Source: Paenibacillus sp. CF384
Lineage (GTDB): Bacteria; Bacillota; Bacilli; Paenibacillales; Paenibacillaceae
Direction of reading: 5' to 3'
Length of the DNA stretch: 64,000 nt
NCBI RefSeq assembly: GCF_900106745.1
Contig: NZ_FNNV01000011.1
Location: 124,001 to 188,000, forward strand
The notes beneath the pieces are model-generated. The model saw only the letters and a list, made by a program, of their open reading frames with translations, did not search any database and was not told the origin of the DNA. Position numbers and translations under genes: made by a program. Numbering within the stretch: position 1 is the stretch's first letter; every line of letters begins with the position of its first letter. This document shows positions 9,349-16,769 of the stretch, piece by piece.

Positions 9349-10475
9349 TCATCTCCGGCTATTATGGGTTCCACAACAGCGGTGACGAAGCGGTGCTGAA
9401 ATCGATTTTGTTCGCGCTGGACGAGGAAGGCGTGAAGCAGGGGCTTCGCATCGTGCCGATCGTGCTGTCCGGCGACCCCGCCGGGACGACCGCGATGTAC
9501 GGCGTGGAAGCCGTCCATCGGATGCGTCTGGGCGAGATCGTTCGCGCCATTCGCGGCAGCGACGCGCTGATCAGCGGCGGCGGCAGCCTGCTGCAGGATG
9601 CAACTGGTGCCAAGACGATTCCTTATTATACGGGCATCCTCAAGCTGGCTCAGCTGCTTGGGAAGCCCACATTCGCTTACGCGCAAGGGATTGGCCCCGT
9701 GAATCGCCGCTGGATGGACCGGCTGATTCGCGGCGTCATGCGCCGCAGCGCGTATGTCTCTGTGCGCGACGCCGAATCCGCCGCTTTGCTTGGGCGGATG
9801 GGGGTGCCGCGTGAGCGGATCGACGTTGTACCCGATCCGGTCATGGCGCTGCCGCTGCCTGCGGCGCAGCTTGTTGCCGCCGGCTCAGGCGGTGTTGGCG
9901 CAGGCGCAGCGGAGGCAGTGGCGGCGGGTGGTTCGCCGCTGCCTGTGGTCGGCGTGTCCTTGCGCCACTGGCGCAAGGACGGGGCCGACCTGGCGCGCGC
10001 CGCCGCCGCGCTTGGCGCGCTGGCCCGCAGCCGGGCGGTGCGGCTGCGGTTCCTGCCGTTCCACACGCCATCCGACGCGGAAGCGTCGCGATGGGTGATG
10101 GAACAGCTCGGCGATCTCGGTGCGAGCATTGCCGAGATTGCCGAAGTCGGCGAAGACCCCCAGCTCATGCTGCTGGAGGTCAGCCGGTGTGACGCGCTGC
10201 TCGGCATGCGCCTGCATGCGCTTATCTATGCAGCGAATCAGTCCGTTCCGATGCTCGGACTATCGTATGATCCGAAGATTGATCAGTTCCTGAACCGGAT
10301 CAATCTGACGCCGATCGGCACGACCGAAGCGCTTGATTCGCAAGCTTTCGTAGCGGCGATCGGCAAGCTGCTGGATGATCCGCAAGGGTGGCGTGCTGCT
10401 CATCAGGACGCAATAGCACAATTAAAAGAAGAAGCGCGCGTGCCGGCGAAACAAATTGCAACATTTTTACGTTAA
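9288..10475 (+). CDS. csaB: Polysaccharide pyruvyl transferase CsaB
   Basis: A GT-B-like enzyme of about 395 residues that adds 4,6-ketal pyruvate to ManNAc-type residues of the secondary cell-wall polymer, creating the ligand for SLH domains. Family marks are the N-terminal [26 protein letters not shown] near residue 100, QGIGP, the D(P)V motif and C-terminal [11 protein letters not shown] with the conserved His. The start is probably ATG 9288 (or 9297), with GGGGAAGG immediately upstream; an in-frame GTG at 9267 has no ribosome binding site. A Gly/Ala-rich stretch (about residues 195-225) and nearby positions are strikingly GC-rich compared with flanking genes. Three SLH-bearing proteins encoded within the next 20 kb are its likely beneficiaries. 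Confidence 0.93.
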   Translation: METMGTANRTTETGLQVRRVVISGYYGFHNSGDEAVLKSILFALDEEGVKQGLRIVPIVLSGDPAGTTAMYGVEAVHRMRLGEIVRAIRGSDALISGGGSLLQDATGAKTIPYYTGILKLAQLLGKPTFAYAQGIGPVNRRWMDRLIRGVMRRSAYVSVRDAESAALLGRMGVPRERIDVVPDPVMALPLPAAQLVAAGSGGVGAGAAEAVAAGGSPLPVVGVSLRHWRKDGADLARAAAALGALARSRAVRLRFLPFHTPSDAEASRWVMEQLGDLGASIAEIAEVGEDPQLMLLEVSRCDALLGMRLHALIYAANQSVPMLGLSYDPKIDQFLNRINLTPIGTTEALDSQAFVAAIGKLLDDPQGWRAAHQDAIAQLKEEARVPAKQIATFLR

Positions 10476-10666
10476 TCAATATATGGATGCTCCCTCTCCC
10501 CAGCAAACAAGAAAGCTACTAATATGTAGATATATGGCCGAAAAATGTAGCGAATGCGCTGTGCGAGAAAGAAAATGTCGTAATAACTCGACCAAGCAAG
10601 CGATTTAAAGGTGAATTCCGTGAAAATTGCTTGAAAATGAGAGTGGAGTTTCTTTTTCAAACAGCG

Positions 10667-10672
10667 TATAAT
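10667..10672 (+). promoter_or_regulatory. -10 element (TATAAT) ahead of the TagO/WecA gene
   Basis: A perfect TATAAT lies 35 bases before the start codon in a 231-base gap after csaB. No good -35 hexamer is found at 16-18 bases, so the promoter is only suggested. No terminator was seen after csaB. Confidence 0.35.
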
Positions 10673-10706
10673 TCAATGCGGCGATAGCTATGAAAGGGAG
10701 ATGGAA

Positions 10707-11840
10707 ATGAGTCAGGTCGTACTCTACACAATCGGATTTATCATTTCATTATGTCTTGCACTTGCACTTACCCCGTTTGTTATTAAATTTGCTAACAAAA
10801 TCGGTGCAATTGACAAGCCAAATCATCGTAAAGTACACACACGAATAATGCCGCGGCTTGGCGGTCTGGGTATATATGCTGCTTTTGTCATTGCTTATTT
10901 TGCAGTGAAACCTTTCATTCCGGAAGGCTTGCTGCGCAGCTACGACTTGAACTTGATTAATGCGCTGCTTGCCGGCGGCACGATCATTGTCATTATCGGC
11001 GCACTGGACGATCGCTTCGAATTGTCCGCGAAAGTAAAGCTGCTGGGCCAGTTGATTGCGGCATGCGTTGTCGTATTCGGCTTCGGCGTTAAGATTGACC
11101 TAGTCAACATTCCGTTCGGCGAAGCAATGCAGCCGATTGCGGCATGGATCAGTATTCCGCTTACGATTATCTGGATCGTTGGCGTAACGAATGCCATTAA
11201 TCTGATTGACGGACTGGATGGCCTGGCAGCAGGCGTGTCCGGTATAGCGATCAGCAGCATTCTCGTTATGGCTGCATTCATGGGTTCTGCACCGGTTATT
11301 TTGCTAAGTGCATTGCTGCTTGGCGGCGTTATCGGATTCTTGGTTTACAATTTCCACCCGGCCAAGATCTTCATGGGTGACACAGGCTCCCTATTCTTAG
11401 GGTTCGCGCTTGCAACATTATCGATGATGGGCTTCAAGCAGGTAACGATGGTTTCCTTCATCACGCCGCTTCTTATTATCGGTGTGCCATTATCGGATAC
11501 ATTCTTCGCAATCGTACGTCGCTGGGTTAACAAGAAACCAATCTTCGCGCCTGACAAAGGTCATTTGCATCACTGTCTTCGCGAGCTGGGCTTCAGCCAC
11601 CGTCGTACCGTATTGATTATTTACGGAATCGCATCGATCTTCGGTATCTGTGCCGTGCTGCAATCGACGATTGTACAATCGGACGCGGCTAACTGGATTA
11701 CCTTCGGCGTTATTCTCGTACTCGTGTTCATTCTTCAAATTGGCGCGGAGCTTATCGGTATCGTCGATAAAACTCGCCGCCCGCTGATTAACTTCTTGCA
11801 GCGTCTGGTAATGGGCACGCAGCAATCACGTTCGAAATAA
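10707..11840 (+). CDS. tagO: Undecaprenyl-phosphate GlcNAc-1-phosphate transferase (TagO/WecA/MraY family)
   Basis: A polytopic membrane enzyme of about 377 residues that transfers GlcNAc-1-phosphate from UDP-GlcNAc to undecaprenyl phosphate, the first step of wall teichoic acid or secondary cell-wall polymer synthesis. It has the family's cytoplasmic motifs: DDR at residues 101-103, NLIDGLDGLAAG at 165-176, FMGDTGSLFLGF, and the HLHHCL histidine motif in the last loop. About ten to eleven hydrophobic helices are visible. ATG 10707 is preferred over ATG 10701 because AAAGGGAG (10693-10700) directly abuts the latter. It follows csaB and precedes the SLH proteins, so it probably initiates the polymer that CsaB pyruvylates. 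MraY itself is unlikely because the gene is not in a cell-division cluster. Confidence 0.9.
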   Translation: MSQVVLYTIGFIISLCLALALTPFVIKFANKIGAIDKPNHRKVHTRIMPRLGGLGIYAAFVIAYFAVKPFIPEGLLRSYDLNLINALLAGGTIIVIIGALDDRFELSAKVKLLGQLIAACVVVFGFGVKIDLVNIPFGEAMQPIAAWISIPLTIIWIVGVTNAINLIDGLDGLAAGVSGIAISSILVMAAFMGSAPVILLSALLLGGVIGFLVYNFHPAKIFMGDTGSLFLGFALATLSMMGFKQVTMVSFITPLLIIGVPLSDTFFAIVRRWVNKKPIFAPDKGHLHHCLRELGFSHRRTVLIIYGIASIFGICAVLQSTIVQSDAANWITFGVILVLVFILQIGAELIGIVDKTRRPLINFLQRLVMGTQQSRSK

Positions 11841-11860
11841 TTTACAACAAGTTAAATAAG

Positions 11861-11892
11861 AACTTCGTTCCCTGCGGGGAGCGGAGTTTTTT
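11861..11892 (+). terminator. Rho-independent terminator after the TagO/WecA gene
   Basis: A 12-bp stem with G-U pairs (11861-11872 with 11877-11888), a TGCG loop and a T tract 20 bases after the stop codon. Confidence 0.9.
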
Positions 11893-12012
11893 GTTTTGTA
11901 TGGGGTTTTACACGTTAGAATTCTGCTTCTCGTCTAAACTTTTGGAGGCTCAGCGCCGATAAAAAGGATACATCAAACTATGTGTATGGGATTGAAGTGG
12001 AGGAGGCTCACC

Positions 12013-15000
12013 GTGATTAGAAAATTAGTGACGTTGTTTATTATGTTGGCCTTAGTGATTCAATTGGTGCCTGCGAATCGAATTGAAACTGCTCATGCTG
12101 CGACAGGCAATTTTACGTTCCCGAGCGAAAGCGATCAAATCGGTTCCCCAAGAGTAACAACCGAGGAGCGAATTACGCTTCAAGGAACACTAAATAATGT
12201 GGATCCGACATCGATATCTTACAGCGTGTTACAGATTATCGATCCAACTGACGAGACCAAAACAGGAAGCACTCGTGAGAACCTTACCAGTAATATCTCG
12301 GTGAATGGGTTCAGCTTGCAGGTGTTCAACATCCAACTGTTCCCGGGTCTTAATAAAATTACGTTTAAAGGCACTCAAGGCGGAGGAGAAGTTGCGAACT
12401 CCATCTACGTGGAATATCGTAATGGACCGATGTTGTATGATTTGACGGCGAGCCTTGACGGGAATAACTTCCCGATCGTGGAGAACGGAACAACCGTTGT
12501 CCAATCGACAACTTCCCGCGGTCGCAGCAGTGCGGATATCAGTATTACAGGTAAAGCACCTAACGCGCAGCAAGTGACAATCATTGTGAACGGAAGCAGT
12601 AAAACCTATTCGGTCAATAGCGCGAACAACGACTCGTTTGCGGCAGCGCCGATTACCCTTCAGAAGGGGAAGAATCAAGTTACCATCCGTATTAAGAATG
12701 GTACACAGGTTATCGAGACCTCCCGTGACCTTGCTTTTTATAACGGAAGTGTTACTTTCTATGATGTCAATGTGAATGAGTTTGCTTCCGCAGCACCTGC
12801 AACCATTTTACAATCCGGTGCATTGGAGTATAGTCCGAACTTCGTCATAGACACGGCTAATAATCTATCTCTAACCGGTAAAGTCATCGTGCCAAACAGC
12901 GTTTACGCTGAACCGGTGGGCACTCCTCCGGTGATGGTTGATAAACCTCACCCGGATCCAACGGTACCACTGGCTTCCTTGAAAGCGCAGATTAAGAAAG
13001 TAACGGATGCTACATTTACCAACCTAACAATTCCACTTGCGAATATTGTTCCGGTCGGGACGCCTTCGATTACAGATAAGTTTTTCGTGTTTCAATATAC
13101 AATCAGTCTCGGTGCAGCAAGTGGATATTCATTGGATACACTATATAACGTGAAGCTAACTGCACGTAACGAAGAGAATGCACATCTTAATGTAACGCCT
13201 ACTGAGCAGAGTACAGATGCGTTGTACTTCTCGTTACGCGATAAGAATAAGCCTTTCATTAGTCAAATCAACTATTTGACCGGCTACAAACCGACTAATT
13301 ATCAAGGTATTGAAGGAACTCCGCTCGAAGGTAAAAACATTTACGGTTTGCCTGTAGGTATTGAGGTATTGGTCGGCAATCCAAGCGGAACTAATAATTT
13401 ACTGGTAACGAAGATTTCGGATTTATATGGGCACAATTCGACTCCGGTACTTAAAGCCGTTCCGGCAGCAGGGGGGTCCCTTGCTTCTAATGAATATGCT
13501 ATACGAGAAGAATCTCTAGTCACGAGAACAGTTAATGGGACCGCACAAACATTCAAACGGTTTGTTCTCGAATTTTACAGAATGCCATATGAGGGTACAC
13601 AAACGATTACCGTACAAGTCGGCGGCGCATCAGGTGATTCGAAATCCTCTAAATTCACGTTGCTTTATGGTCCTTATGCAAATTTCAATACCATTTTCGA
13701 CGGGATGACGGTGAAAGATGATTCCACGTTATCCACGGCAGATCGCGTTGCCCAAATCATTACATCCAAATTAGGCAATTTCCAAGGTTCCTTACAGAAC
13801 ATTAACAACACATCGGAAATTAGATATGATAATTCATCCGGATCACCGAGAACGGTATACTTTTACATTAACAATGTATCGTTCCCTCTGAAAGCAGTCG
13901 GTACGGATGTGACGCAATTTGCGCTCGATCCAACGGATGCGACTGTTTATACGAAAGCACTCAATGCTTTATTCAATGGAGAGAACGTCATAAAGTTCGT
14001 TTTCCAAAGCTCAAAGAGCTACTATGAGAAAGTCATTAAAGTAAATAAAGTGCCTACAAATTTGCCGGTCATTCCTGCTCAAACAACAGGCGTCTTCCCG
14101 TTTACATTCGAGGATGCGATCACAAATCCCAAGCCGATTTTGAATGACCCTAATTTCAAGAAGATCGGTTCTATCTATAATACAACTGAGCCGTTCATGA
14201 ATGTGTTTGGTACATTCGATTTTATTGACTTGGGCGATTCGACAGCTACCATCAACAGCAAAATGACCTCATTGTTAACGCCGGATGGCACCGGACATGT
14301 TCCGGCCAGTGATTACATTCTAAAAATCACCGGTGCATCGCTTACTACTCCGATCACGTGGAAGCTTAGCGAACCTTTCCAAATTGTGAATGGAGATACA
14401 CCTGTAGGTATGTATCCAACAGGCGGTAATATTAATGGAGACTTGGTTGTACGTTATGACACAAGTACACAATCATTTCAATTCTTATTGAGGAAGCAAG
14501 AGTTGAATGCAGATGGCAGCTCAAGTGTATTGCTGTTTAATGTATATAACAGCGGTGAAACAGGGCCGAAGGCGACGTATCGTTTAGAAGTAGATCCAAC
14601 GGTACTGCCCTATAAAATTCTTCGTCCTTATCTGCCGGCAGAAGGAATTGTGAACAAAAACTTCGTCGAAGTCATTATCAATGCTAAAGGTGCAGATAAA
14701 GTAACCGTTAATAAACAGGCTGCTGATAAGTATGCATATGATGCCGATAACACTCCTGCGAACGGTATTGAGTACCCGAATGCCTTTAAAGCTACTCTTT
14801 CGGGGCTAAAACCCGGTGTCAATAAAATTAATTTCACAATCGAAAGTGCTTCTGACAGCGTAAGTAACTACTTTGAAATTACGTATACGCCAACGAACAT
14901 TCCGGGAGCGGAATTTTTGGACGAGATGAAGAGCTCCAACAAAGTATTCGATGGAGCGGTTTCGTTAACATTCCCGAAGGGCACTTCACTGATTCGTCGC

Positions 15001-16173
15001 GACTTCAATGTGCCGGCTAATCTGAAGAGCCAAGTGTTTACCGGTCATAAATTGCTGTTTGCCATTGCAAACCCTGAGGATGGCGTAGTGGATCGTCGTG
15101 AGTATGATAATCCACCTGCGGATTTTGACCTTATCATGCAGAACTTCGGTACGCGGTTTAAAGTATCGTTCCCGACGCGATTTGTGAAAGCCAGCCCGGT
15201 TTATTGGATAGATGCAGGTCTAGCCGATGATACGACTACGCCGAACTATGACCCATTGAAGTATGGTGTGGATCCGTACCAATATCCAGGCGCCAAAGGA
15301 CCTGCTGATACAAAGATTCCTACTTACGATGAGCGCCCGGATGACCGTGAGCTTGTAGCTTCCAAGCGCGGATCTCTGACACTTTCCTTTGATCCAAGTA
15401 TCCGGAATACAGCGGGCACAATTGTTACGGTTTATCGATATGACGTGAAGAACAAGTTCTGGGTGAATCTCGGTGGAACAGTCGATACCAAGAAGAACAC
15501 CATTACAGTTCCTTTCGATCAGTTCGGATATTATGTAGTAGCTAAGATGGGTTACTCCTTCTCCGATGTTACGAACCATCCTTACGCTCGTAACTATATA
15601 GAAGCAATTTATTCGAAAGGTGTCATGAACGCGGCGAACTTTGATGATTTCGGTGCAGACATGTACACAACTCGTGGTGAGTTTACAAGCATGATCGTCA
15701 AGGCGCTTAATATTCCGCTCAACTATGAGCTGAGCAAACCTCATTTTGACGATGTGCCTCCGATTATCAATCAAGACGCACTTTGGGATTATAGTACGAT
15801 CGAGACTGCAGCTCGTGAAGGTATCATTCGCGGCACACAGCCTCGAGCATTTGAACCAACGGCGAACTTGTCGCGTGGGGATGCTGCTGTATTTCTTGCC
15901 AGAGCTCTTAACTTGAAACTAGATACGGATCCTGATAAAATCGATAAGGCGCTACAAAAGACCTTCAAGGATTACTCGGATATTGACTACTATGCTAAAG
16001 CTTCCGTGCTTGCGATTGCCAAGAAGGGATACATCAAGGGATCTCCGGTAGACCCAGCAGATCCGAAGAAAGGCTTCACGTTTGAGCCGAAATCCAGCCT
16101 GCTTCGTTCTGATGCGGCTATCATTATCGGTAAGATGCTAGCGGATCTTAAGAAACTTCCTAAACTAAACTAA
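12013..16173 (+). CDS. Large exported protein with three C-terminal SLH domains
   Basis: About 1386 residues. I chose GTG 12013 because GGAGGAGG lies just upstream and it opens directly on a signal peptide (MIRKLVTLFIMLALVIQLVP, cleavage near AHA-A). The long middle (about 30-1140) is beta-rich and Thr/Asn/Asp-rich, with recurring strand patterns (GLNKITFKG, KGKNQVTIRIKNG, GVNKINFTI) typical of glucodextranase-B or bacterial Ig-like modules; no enzyme motif was found. The last 210 residues hold three SLH domains, FSDV.NHPYA...TTRGEF, an acidic second copy with LSRGDAAVF, and YSDIDYYAK with LLRSDAAII. The arginine of the TRAE-type motif is kept in all three. It would be anchored to the pyruvylated polymer. 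It is monocistronic with its own terminator. Adhesin or accessory S-layer component are both possible. Confidence 0.85.
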   Translation: MIRKLVTLFIMLALVIQLVPANRIETAHAATGNFTFPSESDQIGSPRVTTEERITLQGTLNNVDPTSISYSVLQIIDPTDETKTGSTRENLTSNISVNGFSLQVFNIQLFPGLNKITFKGTQGGGEVANSIYVEYRNGPMLYDLTASLDGNNFPIVENGTTVVQSTTSRGRSSADISITGKAPNAQQVTIIVNGSSKTYSVNSANNDSFAAAPITLQKGKNQVTIRIKNGTQVIETSRDLAFYNGSVTFYDVNVNEFASAAPATILQSGALEYSPNFVIDTANNLSLTGKVIVPNSVYAEPVGTPPVMVDKPHPDPTVPLASLKAQIKKVTDATFTNLTIPLANIVPVGTPSITDKFFVFQYTISLGAASGYSLDTLYNVKLTARNEENAHLNVTPTEQSTDALYFSLRDKNKPFISQINYLTGYKPTNYQGIEGTPLEGKNIYGLPVGIEVLVGNPSGTNNLLVTKISDLYGHNSTPVLKAVPAAGGSLASNEYAIREESLVTRTVNGTAQTFKRFVLEFYRMPYEGTQTITVQVGGASGDSKSSKFTLLYGPYANFNTIFDGMTVKDDSTLSTADRVAQIITSKLGNFQGSLQNINNTSEIRYDNSSGSPRTVYFYINNVSFPLKAVGTDVTQFALDPTDATVYTKALNALFNGENVIKFVFQSSKSYYEKVIKVNKVPTNLPVIPAQTTGVFPFTFEDAITNPKPILNDPNFKKIGSIYNTTEPFMNVFGTFDFIDLGDSTATINSKMTSLLTPDGTGHVPASDYILKITGASLTTPITWKLSEPFQIVNGDTPVGMYPTGGNINGDLVVRYDTSTQSFQFLLRKQELNADGSSSVLLFNVYNSGETGPKATYRLEVDPTVLPYKILRPYLPAEGIVNKNFVEVIINAKGADKVTVNKQAADKYAYDADNTPANGIEYPNAFKATLSGLKPGVNKINFTIESASDSVSNYFEITYTPTNIPGAEFLDEMKSSNKVFDGAVSLTFPKGTSLIRRDFNVPANLKSQVFTGHKLLFAIANPEDGVVDRREYDNPPADFDLIMQNFGTRFKVSFPTRFVKASPVYWIDAGLADDTTTPNYDPLKYGVDPYQYPGAKGPADTKIPTYDERPDDRELVASKRGSLTLSFDPSIRNTAGTIVTVYRYDVKNKFWVNLGGTVDTKKNTITVPFDQFGYYVVAKMGYSFSDVTNHPYARNYIEAIYSKGVMNAANFDDFGADMYTTRGEFTSMIVKALNIPLNYELSKPHFDDVPPIINQDALWDYSTIETAAREGIIRGTQPRAFEPTANLSRGDAAVFLARALNLKLDTDPDKIDKALQKTFKDYSDIDYYAKASVLAIAKKGYIKGSPVDPADPKKGFTFEPKSSLLRSDAAIIIGKMLADLKKLPKLN

Positions 16174-16188
16174 GCTGGATATGGTTGT

Positions 16189-16225
16189 GCTGCCCGGGAT
16201 ATTTCCGGGCAGCTTTCATTTTGTT
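16189..16225 (+). terminator. Rho-independent terminator after the first SLH protein
   Basis: A 9-bp GC-rich stem (16189-16197 with 16205-16213), followed by TTTCATTTTGTT, 15 bases after the stop codon. Confidence 0.85.
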
Positions 16226-16518
16226 ACATTTACTTCAAACGATTGCTAGAGTTATCTTTACATGGGAAATGTTATCTATCGACGAATATAGGACATTCGG
16301 CTTATAATAAACAACGTGGTAGACAAGTTGTTCTAGTTCATGTGGCATATCGACAAATTCGAAGAAATGGCGTTAGAGAAGAAGTTTTAAAGAAATTTGA
16401 AAAAACTTTTCCTGACATCGCAACTTTTTCGAAACCTGTGCGTTTAATTACATGAACCAGGCAACAGGAAAGCTGATCAGACGTAGCGGAGTACTTGGAA
16501 CTAATTCTCAAATTGCTC
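16226..16518 (+). other. Intergenic stretch upstream of the S-layer gene, no gene seen
   Basis: Part of a 500-base AT-rich gap. It holds a possible distal promoter (TCGACG at 16279-16284, 18 bases, TATAAT at 16303-16308) and two copies of TTATCT about 20 bases apart (near 16253 and 16272). Short ORFs here lack ribosome binding sites. A long leader with more than one promoter is usual for S-layer genes. Confidence 0.5.
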
Positions 16519-16547
16519 TTTACGCTAGAAATAGGCCATTGTATAAT
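16519..16547 (+). promoter_or_regulatory. Main sigma-A-type promoter of the S-layer gene
   Basis: TTTACG at 16519-16524 and TATAAT at 16542-16547 are separated by exactly 17 bases. The predicted start near 16554 gives an untranslated leader of about 140 to 215 bases, depending on which of two in-frame starts is used. Long leaders of this sort often stabilise S-layer mRNA. Confidence 0.7.
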
Positions 16548-16672
16548 GTTATAGTGGTGTTCAGACTCTACCAGATTTTTCTTGTCAACTTTTGTTTACA
16601 AGATTCTGCGACAGGTTCCTACAAGGAATACTTCTAGCAGACATTCTTTATACGAAATCTGCTCAACTCGTG

Positions 16673-16694
16673 AAAGGGGGTGAATCGGCCAATG
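16673..16694 (+). promoter_or_regulatory. First of two in-frame Shine-Dalgarno/start pairs on the S-layer gene
   Basis: AAAGGGGGTGA at 16673-16683 nearly matches the ideal Shine-Dalgarno sequence and precedes ATG 16692 by about 11 bases. This ATG is in frame with the signal-peptide start at 16770, which has its own site AGGAGGAG (16751-16758). The 26 codons between them encode a polar, basic extension. The arrangement is like the dual translation starts described for the Brevibacillus cell-wall-protein (cwp) operon. Confidence 0.55.
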
Positions 16695-16769
16695 AGACAA
16701 ACGAGCAATCTATATTCTAAACAAAACTCTAAAGAAACTAAGCGTTATATAGGAGGAGACAAAAAGGTT

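Noticed and set aside
9330..10217. Antisense and alternative frames over csaB
   Set aside because: They are low-complexity Arg/Ala/Pro-rich shadows of a GC-rich stretch, while csaB itself shows complete family motifs.
16452..16637. Short ORFs in the S-layer leader (also 16243-16455)
   Set aside because: No ribosome binding site precedes them, their composition is not protein-like, and they cross the S-layer promoter.
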